Shown: positions 34,123 through 44,879 of the stretch, piece after piece
Numbering within the stretch: the first letter of the stretch is position 1
How the letters are laid out: each line of letters opens with the position of its first letter
From: Symsagittifera roscoffensis
Taxonomy: Eukaryota > Xenacoelomorpha > Acoela > Convolutidae
Assembly: GCF_963678635.1 (NCBI RefSeq)
Contig: NC_087065.1
Coordinates: 51,591,858-51,655,857 of the forward strand
DNA length: 64,000 nt
Reading direction: 5' to 3'
Translations under genes and position numbers: made by a program
Notes under the pieces: model-generated
Seen by the model: only the letters and a program-made list of their open reading frames with translations
Databases searched by the model: none
Told to the model about the DNA's origin: nothing

Positions 34123-35622
34123 AACAAGGAAGAACGGGATGTCGGGTTGTCAGTTCATTCGTAACGGTCTTCATGTCGGCGGATCTCGCGCATCCGTCTC
34201 GTGCAGTCTTAGGATACGTGCGAGTGGATAATGTCCACGTGGAGTGTCAGGCTCTATGACCCAAACCAAATCGCCGGCTTGCAACTTAACGTCTGACTGG
34301 TTGTGTCACTTTGCCCTCCTATTGAGGGAAGGAACGTATTCCCGCATCCACCGTGTCCATATTGCGTTAGCATATGATTACGCTCTGGCAAACCGCTTCT
34401 TATGGTCGAAGTTTTCATCGAAACTAAGCGACGGAAAACTCGCTGCGTGTTGACCAAGGATAAAATGATTCGGGCTTAACGCCTCTAGATCTAGCGGATT
34501 GGAACTAACGGCTGTTATCGGTCTAGAGTTAAGTGATTGCTCAACAAGGCACAGCGTGGTTCTTAGAACCTCCTCAGTTACTTTTCTGTTGCCTAAGATG
34601 TCCAACAAAGCACGCTTGACACTCCGAACTAATCGCTCCCAGGAGTCTTCATGGTGTGGTGCGCTGGGTGGATTGAATTTCCAATTGATCCCTTTCTGGA
34701 CAAAAACAGCGGGTGCGAGCTTGTTCCAACTCTCAACGCAAGCTAAGAGCTCTTTCTGAGCGCCAACAAAGTTCGTGCCGTTGTCGGACATGAAGGTAGT
34801 CGGAGTACTGCGACTTGCAAAAAAAGTCTTCACCCCCATAACACAGGAGCTTGTGTCGAGAGAGGAGACCACTTCAATGTGCACCGCTCTAGTGGTGAGA
34901 CAGGTGAACAAAAAACCCAATCTCTTTTCCGTACTTCTCCGGATCGGAACTAGGAATAGCCCAAAGTAGTCGACAACTGTGTTAGAGAAAGGAGGTTGCG
35001 GGTAACCCAGCCTTTCAATGGGCTGATCAGTCATTATATGACTTACGGTTTGCGCTTTGCGTTTTCGACACGCAACGCAAGTATTTTCAATGTTTCGCAG
35101 CAACCATTGCAAATATAACACAACGTATTTCAAATTAACCACCGCACGCATGTAATCCAAGCCTTGATGGAATTTCCTAAGGTGCACGTGTCTCACCAAT
35201 AACCGAACAATCGCCTGACGTGCATCAAGTATAATCGGATGCTGGCTATCGAAATCGCAATTAACCAAGCGGCTGATGCGCACAGTCGAGCGGAAGATGT
35301 CAGCTGGTCCAATGAACGGCGAATACTTGGCGATCCGACTATTCCTCGTGATAAGTTTACCGGATCTTAGTAGTTTTAGCTCGCTAGGGAATGTCTCATC
35401 CTGGGACAGGTAAATGAGCTTCTGTTCAGCAATTTCCATTTCACACGGGTCGCTAGTTTCTAATATACCCGATCGGAAATGTTTATGGGATGGCAGCCAT
35501 CTTAACAAAAATGCTACTGTGCGTTTGTTTTTTACAATTGAATTGAATCTCTCCCAATTTCCGAATGGAAGATTTTTTTCTGTCAAAAATTCGACGACAA
35601 AACTTGACGATTTTTCAGACAA
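34123..35622 (-). pseudogene. BEL/Pao integrase
   Basis: The 414-codon frame 34378-35622 has a zinc-binding segment (RHVHLRKFHQGLDYM, then CVACRKRK). The catalytic triad residues are in NTVVDYFGLF, FMSDNGTNF and HEDSWERLVRSV, and the BEL-specific tail follows (LNSRPITAVSS, LSPNHFILG). The last part shifts frame near 34378 and continues to about 34123 (VWVIEPDTP-like pieces in another frame). The DDE residues are legible, so this is the best-preserved part. Confidence 0.92.
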
Positions 35623-36347
35623 AAGTCGATATCACATGAAGTTCTTTTGAGTCTCATTTTATCAAAAACCCTTGTATCGGGCTTGTACGGCCAATCATTC
35701 GTCCTCATTATACTAGGGCCAAATCTTTCGTGTACCGGTATCAGCTGGGTTATCACTGCTAAGAATGTGATCCCACTGATCAGCGGTTGTAGACTCCAGA
35801 ATCTCACCAGTGCGATTACCAACAAAAACGGGTAGTTTATTACAGGAGTTAAGCCACTGAAGAACAGTGGTACTATCTGTCCACATGAAAATATCCTTAA
35901 CTTGAAAGTGAGACCTTTCAAAATTTCTTCTTTTAAACGGGTTGCAAGAAGAGCCGCTTGAAGCTTTAACTTTGGAATAGATAGCGCTTTCATAGGCGCA
36001 ATGCGGGCTTTGCCAAACACAAAGGCTAATTCGGTCTGACCCGAACTAGCAAGTCGCGCACGAAGGAAAGCGACGGCACAGAAAACATCCTGCGAATTAT
36101 CACCGAACATGTGAAGTTCTATTTGGTTGAAAGGGTCAGTGAAATAGCTACGAGGTATTGTCAGAGAATCTAACAAATGAAGACCTGAGTGCCACTCAAG
36201 GAACTGCTTTTTGATTTCCTCTGGGAGATCAATGTCACATTTTTGACCACTGATTCGGCAGATATTTTTTAATAGAAGGCGAGCCTTCACGGTATACGGA
36301 GCCACTAATCCAATTAGATCAAAGACAGAGGAAACAAAACTCAACAC
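35583..36347 (-). pseudogene. BEL RNase H / A17-associated region
   Basis: The frame contains LSFVSSVFDLIGLVAPYTVK, FLEWHSGLHLLDSLTIPRSY, ELHMFGDNSQDVFCAVAFLR and SIPKLKLQAALLATRL. This is the part of BEL/Pao pol following RT. The GDNS and the K in PKLKLQAA (normally ELQAA) suggest one changed RNase H residue. It overlaps integrase by a frameshift at about 35600. Confidence 0.85.
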
Positions 36348-36370
36348 GGTACGCTGGGTGATTGCTTTGT

Positions 36371-37163
36371 CTAGTGGATGATCAACCCCTCTACTAACGA
36401 CTTAGAACGATCGAGAACATGCGACGACTGGTCTGGACTCCTACACATATCTTTAACACAGGAATTAGACTCACGGTTGTCCGGATCAGGAGCGTTTGTC
36501 ACATCTGGCACGTTGCTGACAAATTTTGTCAGATGAAACCCACCTAGTTTAAGCAACGAGACTAAATCCCTACCTAATTTCAAGGCGTCATCCCTGTTTT
36601 GAAAAATAATCCGGATAATTATCCATATAAAACTTCTGGACAACAGCCGAAGCAGCTTCGGGGTACTCAGCTTGATTATCCGATGCAGTCTTCTGCAAAG
36701 CAAAATTCGCACAAATCGACGAGTCACGAGCACCCAAAATGTCACGCGTGTATTGGTGAACTACCACACTTTATGTGGGGTCCTCCCGCCACAAAAAGCG
36801 AAGAGAAGGTTGATCTTCTTCACGGACTAACCTGTAAAAATATCCCTTCAATGTCAGCTGAAACGGCGTTTTTATGCTGAAGGAATCTTAAAAGCACAAA
36901 AATGAGATTTTGAAGGAGATCCGGGCCAGCCAACAGAGATTTGTTCAAGGAAGCTTCATGCAGTTTGATGCACCATTGAGGACTCGGCGCACCTTACCGG
37001 GTTTGTTCGGGTTCAACACCGGGTGATTCGGGAGATGCTTCTCACGATCGGCTCGTGATTTGGGATCGTGTGCCTTAACTGTTATGATATATCCACTCAA
37101 GCCCTTTCTGTTCGCTAGATGAAAAGTCATGAACCATTTCTCCCTTGGCTTTATGCCAAGCAA
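36371..37163 (-). pseudogene. BEL reverse transcriptase, YMDN at the active site
   Basis: 37163-36945 has LPNHPVLNPNKPGKVRRVLN, the start of BEL RT. Further on, in changing frames, come a TASDNQAEYPEAA-like stretch, FYMDNYPDYFSKQ and DDALKLGRDLVSLLKLGGFH. The active site at 36618-36629 reads Tyr-Met-Asp-Asn instead of Tyr-x-Asp-Asp. Part of the palm before it (about 36780-36940) is missing or scrambled. Confidence 0.85.
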
Positions 37164-37600
37164 AAACTTTAAAGGATAAAATAAATTAAAAACAGTGTAT
37201 AACCATAGAAAAAGTCAAAAAGCTAAGACAAATTAGAGCAAAAACCAGTAAAAGAAACAAACAAAAAATAACTAGAATTAAAAAACAACAAAATCAAGAT
37301 CGTTATATGTCAAAGCAATTTTTTTTTCAGTTATCCTTCCATTTTTTTTCAGTTATTTGTTTCAGCTCTAGGTAATGCGTATGAAAAATTTGGGTAAAGT
37401 CACATTTCATTGTAGTATATCATAAGGCGTTTGCGAGCATGCTCTGTAATTCAATGTAATTTCAAAATATTATAAAGTTCACTAAAATAAGATTTTTCAA
37501 AATGCCTTTTTTATGTTACTATTTGAAAAAAATTTTTTTTTGTTCGACAATAGTCGCGTAACTTATGATTTGGATAATTTAAGTTGAGTTAAACTCGCAA
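37110..37600. repeat. Segment shared with 42990-43960
   Basis: From CGCTAGATG(A/G)AAAGTCA to GTTTTTTCAAAATC this part of the BEL interior is repeated at 42990-43135 plus 43607-43965. The second copy is interrupted by about 470 bp. The left edge overlaps the RT start; the remainder is noncoding and AT-rich. Confidence 0.85.
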
Positions 37601-38500
37601 CCAGTTTTTTCAAAATCGGTGATTTTTTTGTTTTCTTTGTTTGGATTTCTAATGACCCTGTGTTTGGATTGCCTAGCACCGGATGAGTGGACGGAAAAGT
37701 TTGCTGAAGCAAATTATTAGAAACAACTTGAATGACCTGCTGTAACCCTACTGGATTGTTAACGGAAATCCGAGATAAGGAAATTCGACAAATTGTGTCG
37801 TTTTCCGTGAATGTGGTTACTGAAATACTATCCCGGATCACAAGAAGCTGCCTGTCCATTATTCACTCCTCTAAAACTTGATGAGACCATTTAATTTGTT
37901 GACGCAGGATACGTTCTCTCAGGAGCTGTCGCACGAACGTTCTGCTCTTGATTGGGAACTACAACAGGGTCAGGCTGATTGTGGTCGATAGATTCGACCC
38001 AGTGACGCGTACGGTCATTTTCGTCTATTGTTAGTTGTGGAGAGATTCGGGTTAAACCACTTCCCTCAGCATTCTCGCTGATTTCCGACAACTCATTTTC
38101 TAAATCAAGCCCTTTCAACTCAATTTCGGCCTGTTTTTTCCTTTGTTCTTTAGCCAATTCTTCCAACTCAAAACTGCTTTGTTGTTCATAAAAAAAAATT
38201 GTGTCATCTTGTTTTGCTGCTCTTTCAGCCTTAATAACACTTTTACCTGCCTCTCAAGCTCCTCTTGTTGTTTCTTTAAAAGCAATAAATCGCGCTTTTT
38301 CTCATAAGGTGTTTTCGACGGAGCGGCTGTATAACGACTAGATTTCTGAGAGCCCGATTGCTGATGTCGGCTAATTCGATGTGACAACTTAGAGCGGGTA
38401 TCTGTTTTATGCGACTGTGGTTTTTCACTTTTTCCGGAATGATGAGAAATTTTTGAGCTGCTATCTATGCTGTCCGGCTCTGTTACTGCCTCTTAGCTGG
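37563..38500 (-). pseudogene. BEL gag-like region (coiled coil), truncated
   Basis: Frames 38115-38387, 37891-38166 and 37563-37859 run consecutively. The first contains a Lys/Glu/Gln-rich coiled coil (LLKKQQEELERQVKVLLRLK), as at the start of BEL gag proteins. The capsid, zinc knuckle and protease expected before RT are absent, so gag-PR appears deleted. Confidence 0.6.
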
Positions 38501-39025
38501 TTTTATATATGATAGCTTCCTGCAACAATTTATCGTTGCTTTGCGTTAACTTATGAAGCCACATATCCTGTGCCGGTATCAATTCATCAGGGTTGGCACT
38601 TTTTGCAGCCATATCAATCAACTCATTATTTACCTCGACCGCTTGTTCTTTATAGTTCCTACATTTTTCAAACTATTATCAATTTTTGAGCAACGACTCT
38701 GACTCTCTATGTATTCCAAGAAAATTTCGAGGCATTTGTAAAGTTCGTGTTCGAGATTGCTACGTTTCCTAAACAACTTTTTAGTTTTCTTCTGAAATTT
38801 AACTTCCTGCTTAATACTTTCAGAAACGACTCTCAGAAAAATTTTTATTTTCAGTCAAGTGAATCCATCAAAAACTTAAACACGTCACAAAATTACAAGG
38901 GGGAGTAACTTGAAGTTTTGACGCCTTAAAACTATTGTAAATCGCCGTACGATTTTTTGGCGACAAACGGTTTCGCCTCTTCATAGCTTTCAGTGCACTG
39001 TATCGTCTAACTAACAACAGATTAT

Positions 39026-39493
39026 TCAACTCACGGGAAGGGGCTGGTGCAGCTCTTTATACCTTTCGATAAGTATTTGGTATTTGGCCTTTCGCTTTGA
39101 GATAAAATCCTCAACTATGTTAAGAACGAGAATACCTGTCTTTTTCAAGTCTTTTTCTATGTTGTCCGTACCGTTGCGGCAACAGTATACAATCGCGGTA
39201 ATATTTTCCTTGAATCCCAGAAGAAGGCTCTTAAGTTGGTCAGTACTCAAACTGCGGTTGTTGTTACTGAGGTGGTTACTAATTGAGTTATTTATCGCGT
39301 CGTGCCAAATAACTAGATCTTTCCGATTCGACAAAAAATGATGCAGATAGTATTGGATAGTTTTCTGCGAGTCCCTGGCGCTAAAGCTTAAGCCGGGCTT
39401 TGTGAAACAAGTCTCTTTCACGCGCTTTTCAGACGGTGCGGATAGTTTACGGAGCGCGTGGTATAGAGAACTGGCCCCTAGTATGAACACCAT
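39026..39493 (-). CDS. Small GASS/IWHD-domain ORF in the 5' part of the BEL element
   Basis: An intact 155-codon ORF starts MVFILGASSLYHAL and contains YYLHHFLSNRKDLVIWHDAI, ENITAIVYCCRNGTDNIEKD and LVLNIVEDFISKRKAK. It is clearly homologous to the LINE ORF1 domain at 7380-7898, with the same order and spacing of blocks. It lies upstream of gag, where BEL elements have no standard gene. The fold could be a reduced SGNH-like hydrolase (strand then GxSS at the N-terminus), but no catalytic His/Asp is clear. Function unknown. Confidence 0.6.
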   Translation of the reverse strand: MVFILGASSLYHALRKLSAPSEKRVKETCFTKPGLSFSARDSQKTIQYYLHHFLSNRKDLVIWHDAINNSISNHLSNNNRSLSTDQLKSLLLGFKENITAIVYCCRNGTDNIEKDLKKTGILVLNIVEDFISKRKAKYQILIERYKELHQPLPVS

Positions 39494-39539
39494 ACGCTAA
39501 GAGCCCTTACTCGCGGCGGTAGTCACCAATGGGGATGGG

Positions 39540-39840
39540 AATTAAGTAGGTCGGTTGAACTCCAACAACCACGCCGAGGAAACCTGAGGATGAACAAATT
39601 CAACTTAACCTAATTAATATCACCGTAGCTGACCACTTATGATTACTGCGATAAAAAAGAGTCCATGCGTGAGCGGGTAAACAGATCCGTTGGAGAGGGC
39701 AACTTAAGTTTTAGTTAACCATTGATGTGGGGTTTCAGGCAAATTGGTGGAATTCCAACAACCACGCGGAAGAAATCTGAGGATGAAAAAACTCAACTTA
39801 ACTTGCCTGATACTGCCTGCCCAGACCACTTAACATAAGT
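39540..39840. repeat. Diverged direct repeat in BEL 5' region
   Basis: CTCCAACAACCACGCCGAGG...TGAGGATGAAC at about 39558-39650 is repeated as TTCCAACAACCACGCGGAAG...TGAGGATGAAA at about 39755-39835. It is noncoding. Confidence 0.75.
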
Positions 39841-40329
39841 TAGAACTGGATAAATAAGCAAACTTGGGGATTTTTTGTCATCGTTTTTTTTAAACAATTT
39901 CTGATTTTTTGTGTCATTTTAACGACCTAAAAGTAACGATTATTAAATGTTTCCTACAGTTTTGACGGTTCGAGGGTTCGAGTCCAAATTTTATTCAAAA
40001 AAAAAAAGATCTCGTTTCCTTGTCTATGTTCCGTTTTTCTGGATTTTCAATCCGTTCACAATTACCCAAAAACTTGTGGTATTGGGAAAATTACCACTTG
40101 TAGCTTACTTTAAGTTGGGATACACAATAAGACATCGTATGTAATTTTATTGCAAAGAAAGATTTAAGAAAAACTAGATAAGTCTCACTGTTTTTGACAA
40201 TTTTGGAGATTTTCGGCACCGAGTTTTCTCTCTCACGAGTCTGAACAACTGCACTCACGAGCCTAACAGCTACACTAACAATCAACCAACTACACTCTGA
40301 TCACGTGAGCCAACTGCACTCTGCTGAAC

Positions 40330-40535
40330 TTACTTCACAACATCACTCTATATCGGCCAACTTCACGCTCTTTCGGCTGTCGGCCAACAGCGCAACTTCA
40401 CTCTGTTTCGGCCAACTTCACGCTCTTTCGGCTTTCGGCCAACAGCGCAACTTCACTCTGTTTCGGCCAACTTCACGCTCTTCCGGCTTTCGGCCAACAG
40501 CACAACTTCACTCTGTATTGGCCAACTTCACGCCG
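40330..40535. repeat. 55-bp tandem repeat, nearly four copies
   Basis: The unit CGCAACTTCACTCTGTTTCG plus GCCAACTTCACGCTCTTTCG plus GCTTTCGGCCAACAG recurs at a 55-bp step in the BEL leader next to the PBS. Internal half-units (GGCCAACTTCACGC, GGCCAACAGCGC) are related. Confidence 0.9.
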
Positions 40536-40689
40536 GACTGGGTACTTGTCCGATGACTTCGTGACTTCCCTCCCTTGTGCAGATTACTATCGTGTCGGGG
40601 AAACTGCAATCTTGCAATCTGCGGTACCAGCAATCGGCAACAGACGTGTCCGGGGAAATGCAATCTGCTAATAGACGTGTCCGGGAAAA

Positions 40690-40707
40690 GTCCTTTGTGG
40701 GGCGCCA
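40690..40707 (-). promoter_or_regulatory. BEL primer-binding site
   Basis: The minus strand reads TGGCGCCCCACAAAGGAC three bases (TTT) inside the 5' LTR end. This supports the LTR boundary at 40711. The tRNA identity is not determined. Confidence 0.8.
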
Positions 40708-40710
40708 AAA

Positions 40711-41199
40711 TGTGCGCGTCAATCTCCAAGAATCGTACAAAAACCATATTTCAAACAATTGAATCAAAGAGCTTTTTCTCGGTAAAATAGCTCTGGGAAT
40801 TTTGTATTATAACAATTTTTTACATACTTCAACATCGGTAACATCGGCCATAATACTGCATAACTCAAAGCAAGCTGCTAAAATGGCCAGTATTTGCCTT
40901 GAGACAAATTGTGCTTTTTAAAAGTCAGCCTTAATCAAGGCTGAACCAAATTAGAGCGAAAAGACAGTTAACATAGTTTTTTTTTTGGGCGTTGGGGGTT
41001 CGAACTTGGTTACGGAGCGTCTCATCAAGTTCGGGGAATATTTGAGTTCTAGAAAGGAAATGCCCTAGGCGGGATTCGAACCGCCGCCGAACCCACCAGG
41101 ACGCACCCTGTATATGCTCGGCTGCTGTTCCTACATGCATTAATATTTTGGTTTAATTTTATGTGCATTTATACTCTCGCTTACGTTTGCGCTGCAACA
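40711..41199 (-). repeat. BEL 5' LTR (489 bp)
   Basis: It matches 33628-34109. On the coding strand it starts TGTTGCAGCGC and ends GACGCGCACA. It includes the tRNA-like segment at about 41065-41140 with box B GGTTCGAATCC. Confidence 0.95.
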
Positions 41200-41204
41200 A
41201 CCCT

Positions 41205-41729
41205 CATGGAAGGGCACGTCACCAACCACAAAAACACTCAATCTTTCTATCAGAACTGATATAAATCAATCTGAAACAACAACAACAATCACATCTGGTC
41301 CGGAAATAATATATAAATTGTCATTTCACTGTTTTTGGTCTTTTTTGGTTTTTTTTATTGTTTTTTGTACTTTTCTGTTTTCAAGTAAATTTGTTTTTGG
41401 CTTTTTCTTGGTTATACATCATTTTTGTTTGGTTTTACGCTTTCTCTTTAAGTGTTTTTGGTGCAAGGGCCTTGGGACAATCGGGCTCATGACTGCCCAC
41501 CTAACCCTCCGACCCCCGGAATTTTCGGTCTCATTTAAGTTAAAAAATTTAAGTCGTCCATTTTAAGTTAAAAAATTAAATCGTACCAGGCGGAGGGTCT
41601 GTACCTTCCGCCTAAAACCAGAAAGGAAATTAAGGCCTCTAACTCGGATATACGCCCGGAGCGGAGGGTGCGTCGCTGAAGCGTTTGCTGATCATGGTGG
41701 TCTTGCCTCTATCAGGCCCATCCAGGAGC
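41205..41729. other. Sequence right of the BEL insertion, possible remainder of the Gypsy-like LTR
   Basis: If BEL entered the Gypsy-like LTR at 33628, this stretch continues it. It holds T-rich runs (41320-41460) and further GGAGGGT/ACCCTCC motifs (41503-41515, 41592, 41664), like the Gypsy leader. A TATATAAATTG lies near 41310. There are no genes. Confidence 0.35.
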
Positions 41730-42625
41730 GCCATAAAAACGTCTATGTAACTTTCGCTTAAGCATTACACAGTGACGGAGCGTAGAAAAAGCACCTATTG
41801 ACGACTGGCAGGCGTCAGTTACCTTAATTCTACTCTTTTTTCACCGCCTAGACCTAGCCAGTTAGTTTTCTGGTCTGTTAAGGGCTAAGTAAAATGTTAA
41901 CGTTTGTAGGCCATCAGTCAAACGACTTTTGATCAGCTTTCGTTACATGCAAAGATAACCATATTGCTGGGTCTCGGAAACCCAGACTACGTGATTACCA
42001 TTTAAGACACGGCTCAGAACCCATTATTTACTACTTTTTTTTGTGACAGTTATATACTAAATCTATTGGGGATAGATTGACTTTTCCTCTCTCTAGCTAC
42101 TCAAGCTCCTAAATACTATCTAAAATCGGAGGTATTTCAACTATTCAGGGTATCACAGCAGCTAAAATGTGCGTTTAACATTTTCACACAGTCTCTGATA
42201 GTCTCTGGGCACCGGGCCTCCAATTCCGTTTTCTCTCCGAGATTACGTCGGTATCTCGTGGTACGGGAGGGTACAGATCCAATCCGGCTGTCACACTGAA
42301 GCCTCCTTTCTTCTTATCAACTTCAGCTAAGCGTCTTATCGTGTCTTGTTATCACGATAAGAGGCTCCGTTTATTCTCTATTTTTCACAACTGTTCTTCG
42401 TCTTATTTTCTCGGCGTCTCCGTTTCAATTCTCTGTATTCACTTTTTTCGTTCAAAGTAGCGGTTCCCGCAACTCCCAGAAATGATCTGATTCGAATCGA
42501 AAATTTCAAATTTAAAATTTCTAGAATATTCCGTCCCTTCTTTTCATTGCCAATCTGACGCTAATGACTTTTTTGTTCTTTTCAGGCGCGGGTTCGACTG
42601 TGCCAATCCGGGGGAATGGCACACT
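41730..42625 (+). repeat. Dispersed repeat A, copy 2
   Basis: It matches 12285-13180. A more diverged unit follows at 42640-42860 (GACGACTAGCTGACGTCAGC, ACGGTCTTGACCGAGCCAGC), so the repeat is itself part of a tandem pair. Confidence 0.8.
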
Positions 42626-42989
42626 ACGTCCCACCCAAAAGCTCCATAAACACATCTAAATAACATTTGCCCAAAAGTTGCACAGCAACGCAGAAAGAAA
42701 AAACCCAATGGACGACTAGCTGACGTCAGCTACTTTGATTTCACCAGTTTTTCACGGTCTTGACCGAGCCAGCTTGTTTTGCTTGTTTTTATGGCACTCA
42801 AGGTTGGGCCTGCTTAAGGAACTTGTCTGTCCTTATCAGCTATTGTTTTCTGTCGTAGCCTCCGAACTGATCAGTGCTCGACTTGAAGGCGTTAATATCC
42901 TGCATTAGATTAGCCGGAGGGCACAAAACCTCCGGTTAGCTCGATACAACTGGTTGACTTGTTCAGTACCAAAAAGTCCGAGAGTCTGT

Positions 42990-43965
42990 GCGCTAGATGG
43001 AAAGTCAAGAACGATTTCTCCCTTGGCTTTATGGCCAAGCAAAAACTTTGAAGGATAAAAAAAATTAAAAACAGTGTATAACCATAGAAAAAGTCAATAA
43101 GCTAAGACAAATTAGAGCAAAAACCAGTAAAAGAAGCCCAAAAAATACAGTGCGAAACGTATAGTTATAGGTCAGATAATTCGTCCGGACGAGATGCGAT
43201 CTGACGTTTCTATTAGTTGTTATTTTGGTTGGATGCTTTTCTTTCTTGATCAACGAATCGACCGATTTTTTTGTTTGTTGAGAATTTTTACTGGAGTAGT
43301 GTTTGAGTATTTAAGCACACTAATGATGGTTTCGGTCGCGACCGGGGGTGGTGCGACAACAGCACAGACTATTTCCAGACACAACAGGAGCCATCGGGAT
43401 CAACTACATCAATTGGTGGATGGATACCTTTCGAGTGATTTTGTTTAAATTGGGTACTAACTCCAAGAACACAGTTTGATAGAATGTGCGTAGGGACCAG
43501 TCTCTTTGTTCCATCCATCGGCTGCGAACTTAGTGCGCTGACTTGGAAAAATAACACTTACTTATCAAAATCCATAGAACAAAATTGCAGTGTACGTACC
43601 TTGGTGAAACAAAAAAAAATAACTAGCATTAAAAAACAACAAAAATCAAGATCGTTATATGTCAAACCAATTTTTTTTTTCAGTTATCTTTCCATTTTTT
43701 TCAGTTATCTGTTTTAGCTCTAGGTAATGCGTATGAAATAACTGGATGAATTCAAATTTCCTTGTAATATATCTTAAGGCGTTTGCGAGCATGCTATGTA
43801 ATTCGATGTAGTTTCAAAATATTATAAAGTTCACCAAAAAAAAAGAATTTTCAAAATGCCTTTTTTATGTTACTATTTGAAAACGTTTTTTTTGTCCGAC
43901 AATAGTCGCGTAATTTATAATTTGGATAATTTATGTTGAGATAGACTGGCAACAAGTTTTTTCAA
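42990..43965. repeat. BEL-derived fragment interrupted by a 470-bp insertion
   Basis: 42990-43135 and 43607-43965 together match 37110-37600 of the BEL element. The intervening 43136-43606 has no match in the window. The right part also keeps about 45 bases (CTCCAGAATTGATCTAG...CTTAATCGGTG) missing from the BEL copy. Confidence 0.8.
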
Positions 43966-44228
43966 AATCTCCAGAATTGATCTAGAAATTTTCAGTCTAA
44001 GAAACACTTAATCGGTGATTTTTGTTTTCAAATCTGAAAAAAATCATCTTTTGACGGTTAAATTAATTTTTCGAACACGCTCAACTTAATTGTTTTTTAG
44101 GTGACACTTTTAAAACTTTCTTTGATCCACTGAGTAAACCGTCAGAGAGTGTAAATAGCTCAAGACAATTTAATCTCTAGCAGTAATTTGATTTTTTTTG
44201 CAATTATGCTGTACTTTTAGCCATTCTT

Positions 44229-44433
44229 ATCATTACGAGGCCAAACTGTGCACTGGATAGGAGCACAATTTTGTGTCTGTATGTTCCTGGATTCCAGAGA
44301 CAAGTCTTTAAACATGTGAAGTTTTGGCGGAACGATCAAAGGAAAGTAAAGAACAAAAGAAGAACAAAGGGAGCGTCCTTGTTGCGGAATCCGCTTACGA
44401 TGCACAAAATGCACAGTTTGGCCTCGTAATGAT
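44229..44433. mobile_element. Short inverted-repeat element (MITE-like, 205 bp)
   Basis: Perfect 24-bp terminal inverted repeats lie at 44229-44252 (ATCATTACGAGGCCAAACTG...) and 44410-44433. There is no coding capacity. An obvious target-site duplication was not found, so it could also be a simple large hairpin. Confidence 0.65.
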
Positions 44434-44469
44434 TGTCATTGATTTAAAAATCATTATAACTGCCGTTAG

Positions 44470-44690
44470 GTCTTTAATATTGCCATTATGCGATATACCA
44501 ATTTAATTTTGTGCCATTTGTTAACATTATTATTACCAATGAGTCATTATAATTGCCAATATACCTTTAGTGTTGCCATAATGCCATATGCTAGCTTGCT
44601 TTTGTGCCATTTGTTTTTTAATGTAAGTATTGTTATTGCCATTACTATTTCCAATGAGCCATTAAAATTGCCATTATGCCAATTGCCTTC
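44470..44690. repeat. GCCATT-rich diverged tandem repeat
   Basis: Two units of about 100 bp share the order ATAATGCCATAT, TTTTGTGCCATTTGTT, ACCAATGAGTCATTA-like and ATTGCCATT. GCCAT/GCCAA recurs throughout. Confidence 0.65.
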
Positions 44691-44879
44691 AATTTAGTAT
44701 GGTTTTTCCTGTCAATAATTTAATGTTTCGTTTCTATATGCAGAAAATTTTTTCCTATTTGGAAACTTCGCTTTATTCAAAATAATGAATAACACTGCAA
44801 TTGGCTTTCAGTTTTATTTAAACTTTTTTTAAATATCACGACAGAACTTTAAAACGGTGATTAAACTGGTTAATCGCTA

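Larger units (their letters stand above)
33628..41199 (-). mobile_element. BEL/Pao LTR retrotransposon, structurally complete, inactivated
   Basis: Two LTRs (33628-34109 and 40711-41199) with TG...CA ends enclose an internal region with PBS, gag-like coiled coil, RT, RNase H/A17-type region, integrase and polypurine tract, all on the minus strand. ACCCT flanks both ends (33623-33627 and 41200-41204), a 5-bp target-site duplication typical of the family. The coding region has frameshifts and a changed RT active site. The two LTRs differ at several positions, so the insertion is not recent. Confidence 0.93.
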
